Source: Euryarchaeota archaeon UBA59 (lineage in GTDB: Archaea; Thermoplasmatota; Poseidoniia; Poseidoniales; Thalassarchaeaceae). From it: DNA of 11,857 nt. The notes below the pieces were generated by a model, which had not been told where the DNA came from, did not search any database, and saw nothing but the letters and a program-made list of their open reading frames with translations. Location: NCBI GenBank assembly GCA_002505495.1, contig DAVI01000047.1, forward strand, positions 1 through 11,857. Direction: 5' to 3'. A program made the position numbers and the translations under genes. Below, in pieces: positions 1-6,588 of this stretch (positions are counted from its first letter, which is position 1; the number at the start of each line of letters is the position of its first letter).

Positions 1-404
1 GGAAGACCGGAGAGTTTGGGCGAGCCCACCGTGACTCTGAAGCCACCACTGGCGAGCATTTGTCTTAGCACAAGCAGATTCTCGACATACCCCTTGTTTC
101 GGGTGTGTGATTCCGGCCAGATGTGCAACCACTCTACATTCGGATGCTCGGCTGAAATCCATGATAGGAGGTGTTCTGAGAGATGAATCCGCTGATTTTC
201 AGAGACATTGTTGAAGCCAGCAGGGTAGGCGTTCGCATCAACTGCAGCAACTTTCCATCCCGCGTCGCGGATGTCTACAGAGGCGTAGAATGGCATCGGC
301 AGACGGGCTCGCTCCTCTGAGAACCAACTGCTCAATTCCTCTCGCTTCGACTCGAGGTGCGGAGTCAGTTCGGCAAGAATCGGGGGTCCTGAATATCCTG
401 TCAC
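1..404 (-). CDS. gshA: Glutamate-cysteine ligase, GshA (Acidithiobacillus-type) family, N-terminal part, truncated by window edge
   Basis: The reading frame starts at GTG 404 and stays open to base 1, giving about 134 residues. It matches the N-terminus of the GshA family first defined in Acidithiobacillus (Pfam PF08886), which joins glutamate and cysteine to gamma-glutamylcysteine, the first step of glutathione synthesis. Visible family signatures are PFYASVDIRDAGWK, then VDANAYPAGFNN, then WPESHTRNKGYVENL and a following GGFRVTVGS segment. The start is set by the upstream stop at 414-416 in the same frame and by an SD-like GGTGAG at 408-413. The asparagine synthetase-like gene ends 9 nt upstream, so the two are probably one transcript. 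The C-terminal catalytic part lies outside the window, so intactness cannot be judged. Family assignment is confident; the physiological thiol is inferred. Confidence 0.82.
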   Translation of the reverse strand, partial: MTGYSGPPILAELTPHLESKREELSSWFSEERARLPMPFYASVDIRDAGWKVAAVDANAYPAGFNNVSENQRIHLSEHLLSWISAEHPNVEWLHIWPESHTRNKGYVENLLVLRQMLASGGFRVTVGSPKLSGL

Positions 405-413
405 TGACTCACC

Positions 414-2279
414 TCACTCGACATCCTCTAGCAGAGTCCAAAGGTCCCTGTTCTCCCTTCCCACACCGCCGTCGACGATGTGCAACGATTCAAACAACCG
501 GAGTCCTATTGCCATATCCGGCTGTGTTTTGAGAATTCTCTCAAGTGCCGGGTGACGAGCGGCCCAGTCTGCCGCGTGTGGGCGCAATTCGTCGAGAAGA
601 CTAGCGAGAAGAATAGGTGTGGTGGCAGTTCCTGCAGGTAGTTTTGGCCGTTTGACGATGGATTCCGGCAGGTCAGTGAGTGCTGCGGCGGCGCGCAGTG
701 CGAGTTTCTCCTGACTTCCTCTGACTCTCCAATCGAGGGGTAGCGTGTGCGAGGCTCTTCGATGAGCGGTCCCAAGAAATGGCACCCTGACCTCCAATCC
801 GTGCGCCATGCTGTGCCTGTCCACCAGCCGCAGTTGGAAGTTGGTGAGTTGGCCGTGATCGAGTTCGAACTGGAGCGTTGAGGTGAGGTCTGCGAATCGC
901 CTGCTGGGGTCGTGCGAATTCGCCCTCCACGGCTGACCCGCTCCGCGCGGGGCTGCTGCGCTGATGTCTTTGATGAGAGCCTCCGCAAATGGGTGACGGC
1001 TCGCTCTCAGACGATCCGAGATGAGCTCGCGATGCCCGGCGAGGTCGCGGTAACGGGGGTAGCCACCGTGCAACTCATCGGCGCCCTGTCCACAAAGTCC
1101 GACCGTGACATCCCGCGCCATCCGCTCAAACAGCGGCTGGAAGAAGAGGACCGAGATGTCGAGGTCTTCGCCATGCCAGCCCAAGGAGGGGAGCGCTCTC
1201 CAGAAGGAGTCCTCCTCAAGCGTCGAGGTGTGATGACCCAGATCGAGGCTCGCGGCAACCTGCTCTGCCGCCACGAAGTCGGGATTATCCTCGCTTTCAG
1301 CGATAGTCCAACACTCAGGGACCGGCTTTCCCGCCTGTTTAGCGGCGCGGTGAGCCAGACCGGCAACAAGACTGGAGTCAAGGCCACCGCTCAGAATGAT
1401 TCCAAGCGGGACATCCGACATCAATCGGTCTTCGACGCTCTCGCAGAGAGAGTCCAACAGCCCAGCTGCCTCTAGGTCGGGATTCCAAGCCGCGCTCGGT
1501 ACGACGGCTTCTCGAGAATAGCTCGCCACCCCGGTCAAGGTGGCCCTCCCCTCGCCATCCAAACTCCATGTCTCGACGGTTCCCGGAGCGACCTGAACAA
1601 CCCCCTCAAACAGGGTTGTCTCGTCGAGTGGGTACTCGAAGGCAAGTCGCGCCAGCATCGCATTCTCGTCCATTCGCGGGGTGTAGGCTTCGTGGTGGCT
1701 GAACGCCTTCGCCTCACTTGCGACCAGCAGAGTGCCGTCAGCAGTGATGGTTCGCAGCAACGGTTTGACGCCTAGAGGGTCTCGACAGAGAACCAACTCC
1801 TGGTGGCGAGAATCCCAAAGTGCGAAGCCCCATATTCCATCGAGTTGAGAGGCCCAGCCGATGTGCTTCACGGCTGGATTTCCCGAATCATCCGCACCCG
1901 CAGTCCTTCGAATCCACCCCTTCACATTTGATTTCCCTATTTGCGTGGGTCCGCTCGTAGGAGGTCTGACGGAGTGGTGGTGTGCAGCGAGAATGGTTTC
2001 CGCATCTCCTTTGGTGCGCCATTCGTATCCGGAGAATTCCGTTCTCAAACCTGCGAAGTTGTAGATTTCGCCATTCTGAACGAGCCAGCATCCGTGTTCG
2101 GAGCCAATCGGTTGGTCTGAGCCCAGCAAGTCGACGATCGAGAGACGAGCGTGGCCGAGCGAGCAGTGCTCATCATTCCAAGAGCGAATTCCATCTGGTC
2201 CGCGATGTGAGAGAGACTTTGCCATTTTTCTAGCGAGACCGGGGTCGTCGGAGCCTAGTAGCGCTGATATGCCACACAT
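414..2279 (-). CDS. asnB: Asparagine synthetase (glutamine-hydrolysing)-like, class II amidotransferase plus synthase domain
   Basis: This 621-residue protein has the full two-domain architecture of AsnB, which hydrolyses glutamine and uses ATP to amidate aspartate. The N-terminal glutaminase domain begins MCGI, so the catalytic nucleophile Cys2 follows the initiator Met directly. HRGPDG (25-30), a LSIVDL segment (46-51), NGEIYN (69-74) and a GDAE segment (91-94) are in place. The synthase domain carries the PP-loop SGGLDSS (297-303), CGQGADELHGGY (396-407) and the MAHGLEVRVPFL motif (491-502). An extra segment of about 36 residues (roughly 102-137) interrupts the glutaminase domain before the LDGIWGFALWD strand. 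The ATG is preceded by GGGGCGAAGCGA, a weak SD. The gene follows a 35-codon membrane-protein gene by 56 nt and precedes gshA by 9 nt. AsnB homologues also make other amides or lactams, so aspartate as substrate is probable, not proven. Confidence 0.88.
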   Translation of the reverse strand: MCGISALLGSDDPGLARKMAKSLSHRGPDGIRSWNDEHCSLGHARLSIVDLLGSDQPIGSEHGCWLVQNGEIYNFAGLRTEFSGYEWRTKGDAETILAAHHHSVRPPTSGPTQIGKSNVKGWIRRTAGADDSGNPAVKHIGWASQLDGIWGFALWDSRHQELVLCRDPLGVKPLLRTITADGTLLVASEAKAFSHHEAYTPRMDENAMLARLAFEYPLDETTLFEGVVQVAPGTVETWSLDGEGRATLTGVASYSREAVVPSAAWNPDLEAAGLLDSLCESVEDRLMSDVPLGIILSGGLDSSLVAGLAHRAAKQAGKPVPECWTIAESEDNPDFVAAEQVAASLDLGHHTSTLEEDSFWRALPSLGWHGEDLDISVLFFQPLFERMARDVTVGLCGQGADELHGGYPRYRDLAGHRELISDRLRASRHPFAEALIKDISAAAPRGAGQPWRANSHDPSRRFADLTSTLQFELDHGQLTNFQLRLVDRHSMAHGLEVRVPFLGTAHRRASHTLPLDWRVRGSQEKLALRAAAALTDLPESIVKRPKLPAGTATTPILLASLLDELRPHAADWAARHPALERILKTQPDMAIGLRLFESLHIVDGGVGRENRDLWTLLEDVE

Positions 2280-2335
2280 TCGCTTCGCCCCGGCGGTTCA
2301 ACTGCAATAGAGGCTTTGCCAAGGTGAGGAACTCA

Positions 2336-2443
2336 CTACCAATATACGTAGCCAATCACGAAGGTTGCGACGAGGCAGATTGAATACACCAGCATGTAGA
2401 GACTCTGCGGCGGGGCGTCGTCCTGAAGCACTTCGTCACTCAT
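2336..2443 (-). CDS. Single-span membrane microprotein (35 aa)
   Basis: ATG at 2441-2443 opens a 35-codon frame ending at TAG 2336-2338. The N-terminal 14 residues are acidic and polar (MSDEVLQDDAPPQS). They are followed by an uninterrupted hydrophobic stretch of about 18 residues (LYMLVYSICLVATFVIGY) and a two-to-three-residue aromatic end. The layout predicts a single membrane helix, with the acidic N-terminus probably on the outside. No SD is visible, but a TATA-like CTTTACAA lies about 29 nt upstream, as expected for a leaderless archaeal mRNA. It lies between the dolichol kinase-like gene and asnB, on the same strand as both. I recognise no family. It could be chance, but the clean start, the amphipathic break and the full membrane span argue for a real gene. 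Confidence 0.6.
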   Translation of the reverse strand: MSDEVLQDDAPPQSLYMLVYSICLVATFVIGYVYW

Positions 2444-2467
2444 CAAACGGTTCGACTCGCATGCGGA

Positions 2468-2475
2468 TTGTAAAG
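2468..2475 (-). promoter_or_regulatory. Possible TATA box for the 35-aa membrane protein
   Basis: The minus strand reads CTTTACAATC here, within an A/T-richer stretch (GTTAACTTTACAATC) of an otherwise GC-rich region. Its centre is about 29 nt before the ATG at 2443. That is the spacing expected for an archaeal TATA box driving a leaderless transcript. The match to the TTTAWATA-type consensus is only partial. Confidence 0.3.
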
Positions 2476-2519
2476 TTAACGAAAAGGTGTAGAGCCGACT
2501 CCATCTCAAATGCCTATAC

Positions 2520-3167
2520 TCAAAGGATTGAATTTAGGGCAATGACCACAATCAGTGGGAAGAGAACCATTGTGCCGTTGTCGTCAATCCAACGGAGGCG
2601 GGGCCATTCGGAAGCGACTTGCAGCGGCGCCATGATGATGACGAACAGCAGCGGGGTTGCAAGGAAATACCACGAAAGCAGCCAAGCGGCGCCCACCACG
2701 AGCAAACCGGTACCGAAAACCATCCTCGGCTCCAATCCGGCCCGTCTCGCCTCGCCCATGGCAGGGTCACCGAATGCTAGCCCCCAGATGAGTGGGGCTC
2801 CAAGTGCAGCCCCCATCAGGCCGAGTTCGGGCGCCACCAGAAGTGCCGTGCAAACCGATACTGCACCCCAGAAGAGTGCGCTCAACTGCTCCGCTTCGTA
2901 CGCCCTTTGGCCAACTATTGTGAAACCCAATTTCAGCCGGACCAATTCGGCGAAAACGATGGTACCAAGTATGGCTCCAATCAATTCGGTTGGCGTCATG
3001 TTGATGATTCCGGCGATGCTCTCACCGTGCCAGTAGTAGATCCAGGGGACTATCGCCAAAGCGATGTGGACGACCCTGCGAAAGATGTGGCCTCCTAACC
3101 CACCCACGCTGTGCTTGACATGGTCCGCCTCGTAGGTCTCCTCACTGAGTAACAGGCCATCTGCCAT
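2520..3167 (-). CDS. Dolichol/phytol kinase-like integral membrane protein (CTP-dependent polyprenol kinase type)
   Basis: The protein has 215 residues and about six to seven hydrophobic segments, beginning near residues 32-47, 60-77, 98-112, 116-132, 150-170, 171-186 and 200-215. Three features resemble the SEC59/phytol kinase/CdsA-like superfamily: the basic FRRVVHIALAI opening of the first span, a GDPAMGE segment (133-139) like the GDP/GDG motif, and WIDDNGTMVLFP (193-204), like the DDNxTxP motif near the end of dolichol kinases. By analogy it would phosphorylate a lipid-linked isoprenoid alcohol at the membrane. GTG 3173 overlaps the meaB stop, but I chose ATG 3167 because GGAGGAG (3173-3179) sits 7 nt before it and abuts the GTG. 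It is translationally coupled to meaB, with no obvious functional link. A general CDP-alcohol-type membrane enzyme cannot be excluded. Confidence 0.65.
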   Translation of the reverse strand: MADGLLLSEETYEADHVKHSVGGLGGHIFRRVVHIALAIVPWIYYWHGESIAGIINMTPTELIGAILGTIVFAELVRLKLGFTIVGQRAYEAEQLSALFWGAVSVCTALLVAPELGLMGAALGAPLIWGLAFGDPAMGEARRAGLEPRMVFGTGLLVVGAAWLLSWYFLATPLLFVIIMAPLQVASEWPRLRWIDDNGTMVLFPLIVVIALNSIL

Positions 3168-3169
3168 GG

Positions 3170-4039
3170 TCACTCCTCCAGTTTTTCAGCGACCCACTGG
3201 TCTGCGTCGAATTCTCCGGCTTCCAGTCCTGAGAGAACCTCGTCGAGGTCGCCTCGCTCGAGTAGGGCGGCGTCCCACGCCGTGAGCAGACGCTCTCTCC
3301 AGCGGGCCATTGAGGCACCGCTGCGTGATGGGAGGCTCAAAAGTAGGTCGGCTAAATCTTCGATGCCGACATCGTTTCTGGCTGAAGCGAGTAGTACCGG
3401 TGGCGGGTTGCCAGTGATATCGAGGGCGGAGCGGAGGTCAGAAGCGACTCGCTCTGCCCCCTCCAAGTCAGATTTGTTGACTACGATGGCATCTGCGAGT
3501 TCGAGAACTCCCGCCTTCTCCGCCTGTATCGAATCGCCGCGGCCTGGTCCTTCGACGAGCAGCACTCGGTCTGCGACTGAGACGATTCTCACCTCGGACT
3601 GGCCTGAGCCGACCGTCTCGACGAGCACCAGATCGAATCCGCTGGCGACCAGCACTTCGGCCATCAGACCGAGGCGAACAGGGAGTCCACCCGGTTGGTT
3701 TCGAGTGGCGAGTGAGCGAACGAAGACATTCGGGTCATCGTCGGCTGTCTGCATTCGGACGCGGTCGCCGAGCAAGGCACCTCCTGTTAGCGGAGAGGAG
3801 GGGTCAACCGCAAGGACTGCGATTCTCATGTCAGCGGCGGAAAACGTTCTGAGAAGGCGGTCTACGAGGCAACTCTTGCCGACTCCGGGAGCACCGGTTA
3901 TGCCGATGATCTTGCCACCGCCCGAATTGTGAGGGATTCCTAGGGATTCCCGGGATTCGACCCCATTCTCAACCGCGCTCAGCAGTTTTGACAGGGCGCG
4001 ACGGTCGCCAGCGCGGGCAGCTTCAAGCAGGTCGCTCAC
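3170..4039 (-). CDS. meaB: Methylmalonyl-CoA mutase-associated GTPase MeaB (ArgK family)
   Basis: This 289-residue G3E-family P-loop GTPase protects and reloads cobalamin in methylmalonyl-CoA mutase. Visible motifs are the Walker A GITGAPGVGKS (46-56), the family-specific DPSSPLTGGALLGDRVRM (79-96), VFVRSLATRNQPGGL (105-119), the switch-region ETVGSGQSEV (141-150; the usual second Val/Ala after TVG is Ser here) and the guanine-specificity NKSD (188-191). A longer frame opens at 4135 but would overlap the mutase subunit gene by 92 nt. GTG 4039 has GGGGAG (4047-4052) 7 nt upstream, lies 4 nt after the preceding stop, and gives an N-terminus (SDLLEAARAGDRRALSKLL) like that of MeaB proteins. Adjacency to the B12-binding mutase subunit confirms the role. 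Confidence 0.93.
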   Translation of the reverse strand: MSDLLEAARAGDRRALSKLLSAVENGVESRESLGIPHNSGGGKIIGITGAPGVGKSCLVDRLLRTFSAADMRIAVLAVDPSSPLTGGALLGDRVRMQTADDDPNVFVRSLATRNQPGGLPVRLGLMAEVLVASGFDLVLVETVGSGQSEVRIVSVADRVLLVEGPGRGDSIQAEKAGVLELADAIVVNKSDLEGAERVASDLRSALDITGNPPPVLLASARNDVGIEDLADLLLSLPSRSGASMARWRERLLTAWDAALLERGDLDEVLSGLEAGEFDADQWVAEKLEE

Positions 4040-4043
4040 GGGC

Positions 4044-4493
4044 TCACTCCCCGCTCCACTTCCAGTCGCCGCCCTCTCCGACGCCAGACGGCTCGCCTGC
4101 GCTCCGGCGAGCTTCGACTGCAGTACAGAACTCACCCATCTCCGCCATCGTGGTACCAGGGCCGAAAATCGCCCTCATTCCCGAGTCATACAACTGTTCC
4201 CGGTCATCCACTGGAATGATGCCGCCGCCAAAGACTACCACCTCGTCAGCGCCCGCCTCCTTCAGTAGTTCACAGATTCTCGGAAACAGGAATGCGTGCG
4301 CTCCGGATAGACTGGAAAGGCCGAGAAGATCGGCGTCTTCGTCGAGCACCGTTCGCACGATTTGCTCGGGAGTCCTCCGAAGTCCGGTGTAAATCACCTC
4401 ATGGCCGGCATCGCGCAGAGCCCGTGCCACGACCTTCGCACCGCGGTCGTGGCCATCGAGACCGGGCTTCGCAATCACGATTCGCATGGCCAT
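4044..4493 (-). CDS. mcmA2: Methylmalonyl-CoA mutase, cobalamin-binding (small) subunit
   Basis: The protein has 149 residues, close to the size of free-standing archaeal B12-binding mutase subunits. IVIAKPGLDGHDRGAK (residues 5-20) contains the DxHxxG motif whose His coordinates cobalt. SSLSG and the later FGGGII segment form the rest of the nucleotide-tail pocket. It partners with a separate large TIM-barrel subunit, not in this window, to convert (R)-methylmalonyl-CoA to succinyl-CoA. The last 20 or so residues (Gly/Glu/Ser/Trp-rich) extend beyond the domain. GTG 4499, ATG 4493 and ATG 4487 are all in frame. I prefer 4493 because GAGGTG (4502-4507) lies 8 nt upstream. meaB follows after 4 nt, so the two are probably translated together and act as a complex. 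Confidence 0.93.
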   Translation of the reverse strand: MAMRIVIAKPGLDGHDRGAKVVARALRDAGHEVIYTGLRRTPEQIVRTVLDEDADLLGLSSLSGAHAFLFPRICELLKEAGADEVVVFGGGIIPVDDREQLYDSGMRAIFGPGTTMAEMGEFCTAVEARRSAGEPSGVGEGGDWKWSGE

Positions 4494-4682
4494 CCTCACT
4501 CCACCTCGACCGTGCGCCCACCTTTCAATTCAACGAATCCCTCCGCGGGGCCATTGAGGCCCTCAACAAGAGCGATATCAAGAGAGACAATGCGACGATT
4601 GCCTCTGTCAGCGCCAATTGGCCTCTCTACGGCTCGACGCCAAGACTATGGGCGGAGAGAGTCACCCTAATCCTTGAGTTGA
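4494..4682. promoter_or_regulatory. Divergent intergenic region between the mutase operon and the carboxylase operon
   Basis: These 189 bases separate two divergently transcribed halves of the propionyl-CoA pathway, so promoters for both strands should lie here. I find no convincing TATA box on either strand and no strong inverted repeat. On the minus strand a 49-codon frame (4645 down to the TGA at 4496-4498) looks protein-like but has no ATG, GTG or TTG near its beginning; it is treated under findings. GAGGTG at 4502-4507 is the probable SD of the mutase subunit. Confidence 0.5.
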
Positions 4683-6236
4683 ATGGAAACGACTGATGAG
4701 CGCCTCGGGGACCTGCGCCGCCGCAAGGCGCAGGCAGCGGCAGGTGGAGGCCCACAGAGAGTGGACGCCCAGCACGCCAAGGGGAAGATGACCGCCCGAG
4801 AGCGGTTGGACGCGATGTTGGACGAAGGCTCATTTCAAGAGATTGATTCACTGGTTGAACATCGCTGCCGCGACTTCGGGATGGACCAGAATGTGGTACC
4901 CGGAGATGGCGTGGTCACAGGTCACGGAACCATCGGCGGTCAGACTGTCTACTGCTTCGCACAGGATTTCACCGTATACGGAGGTAGTCTTGGGGAGATG
5001 CACGGCCTGAAAATCTGCAAGGTTCTCGACATGGCGATGAAGACCGGCTCCCCGGTCATCGGTTTGAACGACAGCGGCGGGGCGAGGATTCAGGAGGGCG
5101 TGGCAAGCCTTGGCTCATATGCTGAAATCTTCTTCAGAAATGTCAGGGCGAGCGGGGTCATTCCGCAGATCAGCGTCATCATGGGGCCGTGTGCGGGCGG
5201 CGCGGTCTACAGCCCGGCAATCACCGATTTCGTAATCATGGTCGACCAAACAGCGCACATGTTCATCACCGGCCCGGAGGTCATCAAGACGGTCACAAAC
5301 GAGGATGTCTCATTCGAAGAACTAGGTGGCGCTTCGACCCACGCAAGCCTCTCGGGGGTGACTCACTTCACCGCAGAAGACGATGAGGATGCGCTCGCCA
5401 TCGTTCGAAACTTGGTCTCCTTCCTACCCCAGAACAACCTCGAAAAAAGCCCTCGCAAAGCTACCTCCGACCCAGCCGACCGAGATTGCGAGCCACTGCA
5501 GACGATTGTTCCCGATGACCCTCTGAAGCCCTACGATGTGGTCGATGTCATCGGACAACTGGTCGACGACGGGGATTTTCTGGAGGTGCAGGCGGAGTAT
5601 GCCCAGAACATCGTCGTCGGCTTTGCACGGTTGGATGGGCATCCAATCGGTGTCGTGGGCAACCAGCCGAACCATCTCGCCGGTTGCCTCGATATCGACG
5701 CCTCCGTGAAGGCGGCTCGATTCGTGCGCTTCTGTGACGCCTTCAACATTCCACTTCTGACTCTGGTCGATGTTCCAGGCTTTTTGCCGGGCGCAAATCA
5801 AGAGTGGGGCGGAATCATCCGACATGGGGCGAAGTTGCTCTACGCGTTTTCAGAATCAACCGTCCCGAAGATGACAGTCGTCATGCGCAAGGCGTATGGC
5901 GGCGCATACGATGTGATGTGCAGCAAGCACATTCGCGGTGACTACAACATCGCCTGGCCGACCGCCCAACTAGCCGTAATGGGAGCAGATGGAGCGGTCC
6001 AAATCATCCATCGTCGGCGACTTGAAAACGCCACCAACAGCGAACAGGAGAGGGAGAGACTCGTGGAGGAATATGGTGAACTATTTGCAAATCCGTACAA
6101 AGCGGCAGCCCTCGGCTACCTCGATGATGTCGTCGAGCCGCGCGAAACCCGCGCCAAACTCTGCAAGGCGCTAAGCATGCTGCTCGACAAGCAAGAGACG
6201 AGGCCGGCGAGAAAGCATGGAAACATCCCACTTTGA
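4683..6236 (+). CDS. pccB: Propionyl-CoA carboxylase carboxyltransferase (beta) subunit
   Basis: At 517 residues this is a full-length carboxyltransferase of the PccB/MmdA family. It transfers CO2 from carboxybiotin to propionyl-CoA, giving methylmalonyl-CoA. The N-terminal half has the acyl-CoA-side SGGARIQEG (131-139) and the oxyanion-hole MGPCAGGAVYSPA (167-179). The C-terminal half has VGNQP (325-329), DVPGFLPG (363-370) and RKAYGGAYDVM (402-412). The Asp in GGAYDVM (410) is at the position reported to favour propionyl-CoA over acetyl-CoA in Streptomyces homologues, where acetyl-CoA enzymes have Ile. The N-terminal part (AQHAKGKMTARERL) is typical. The ATG has only a weak TTGAG upstream, unlike the strong SDs downstream. 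A small ORF and the biotin carrier follow within 9 and about 350 nt. A methylmalonyl-CoA decarboxylase role is less likely without membrane subunits. Confidence 0.95.
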   Translation: METTDERLGDLRRRKAQAAAGGGPQRVDAQHAKGKMTARERLDAMLDEGSFQEIDSLVEHRCRDFGMDQNVVPGDGVVTGHGTIGGQTVYCFAQDFTVYGGSLGEMHGLKICKVLDMAMKTGSPVIGLNDSGGARIQEGVASLGSYAEIFFRNVRASGVIPQISVIMGPCAGGAVYSPAITDFVIMVDQTAHMFITGPEVIKTVTNEDVSFEELGGASTHASLSGVTHFTAEDDEDALAIVRNLVSFLPQNNLEKSPRKATSDPADRDCEPLQTIVPDDPLKPYDVVDVIGQLVDDGDFLEVQAEYAQNIVVGFARLDGHPIGVVGNQPNHLAGCLDIDASVKAARFVRFCDAFNIPLLTLVDVPGFLPGANQEWGGIIRHGAKLLYAFSESTVPKMTVVMRKAYGGAYDVMCSKHIRGDYNIAWPTAQLAVMGADGAVQIIHRRRLENATNSEQERERLVEEYGELFANPYKAAALGYLDDVVEPRETRAKLCKALSMLLDKQETRPARKHGNIPL

Positions 6237-6245
6237 GTTGAGCAG

Positions 6246-6581
6246 ATGGAAGATGACGAGTCCTATTCGAGCGCCATGAGCCGCATCCTGCAGAACGCCC
6301 GTGGGCCTCTGGAGGATATCGAGGAATTCGAAACCTCGGAGCCGGCTGAGCCTGAGCCGAACACACCCACTCCGCCCCTCATCGACCCAACCGACGACAG
6401 ACTCGCAATCCTACGAATGGCGGCTATTATGGCGGTCCTCCCGATGAGTGATCATGCGCCCGCCACAACCCTCCAAGTCGGCCGCCGTCTCGGCACCTCA
6501 TGGGCGCAGGACCACCGCTTGTCGGCAATGGGGCTGCCCGGCCTTGCACACAGCACTCAACAGCGGGCTAGTTGGAGGTGA
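6246..6581 (+). CDS. Small acidic protein in the carboxylase operon; candidate accessory (epsilon/PccX/OadG-like) subunit
   Basis: The frame encodes 111 residues starting 9 nt after pccB. Residues 1-50 are acidic and proline-rich with no predicted fold (EEFETSEPAEPEPNTPTPP). Residues 50-67 (DDRLAILRMAAIMAVLPM) look like one amphipathic or hydrophobic helix. A conserved-looking tail with TSWAQDHRLSAMG (83-95) follows, reminiscent of the W-x4-R-x-x-x-M/G end of OadG/MmdD-type small subunits. Biotin-dependent acyl-CoA carboxylases often need a small subunit encoded next to beta: epsilon in actinobacteria, PccX in haloarchaea. Its position between pccB and the biotin carrier supports such a role, but I recognise no family with confidence. 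Its last codons contain the SD of the next gene, which implies coupled translation. Whether the C-terminal 16 residues are constrained or merely run over that SD is unclear. Confidence 0.6.
   Translation: MEDDESYSSAMSRILQNARGPLEDIEEFETSEPAEPEPNTPTPPLIDPTDDRLAILRMAAIMAVLPMSDHAPATTLQVGRRLGTSWAQDHRLSAMGLPGLAHSTQQRASWR
6574..6581 (+). promoter_or_regulatory. Perfect Shine-Dalgarno deciding a TTG start
   Basis: GGAGGTGA is an 8-base complement of the archaeal 16S rRNA 3' end. It overlaps the TGA of the preceding gene and lies 7 nt before TTG 6589. It decides the start of the biotin carrier gene against a much longer alternative at 6448. Confidence 0.8.
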
Positions 6582-6588
6582 GCGACTT

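Noticed and set aside
912..1475. Long plus-strand frame opposite asnB (187 codons)
   Set aside because: It lies entirely antisense to the conserved synthase domain and shows no recognisable motif or SD. It arises from the codon bias of the real gene.
2365..3036. Long plus-strand frame opposite the dolichol kinase-like gene (223 codons)
   Set aside because: Its composition (Ser/Pro/Ala/Arg without pattern) is typical of antisense shadows, while the minus frame has ordered membrane spans and family motifs.
4040..4135. Longer meaB start giving 321 residues
   Set aside because: It would overlap the mutase subunit gene by 92 nt, the added Ala/Ser-rich residues do not look like MeaB, and GTG 4039 has a well-placed GGGGAG.
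4500..4696. Plus-strand frame through the divergent region ending LILELNGND
   Set aside because: It is the tail of a long frame that is antisense to the mutase subunit and runs into pccB. It looks mildly protein-like but has no start of its own, and its stop falls inside pccB.
6448..6588. Longer N-terminus for the biotin carrier protein
   Set aside because: It overlaps the 111-aa gene in another frame, is rich in Pro/Arg/Cys as expected of a shadow frame, and lacks an SD. TTG 6589 has a perfect one.
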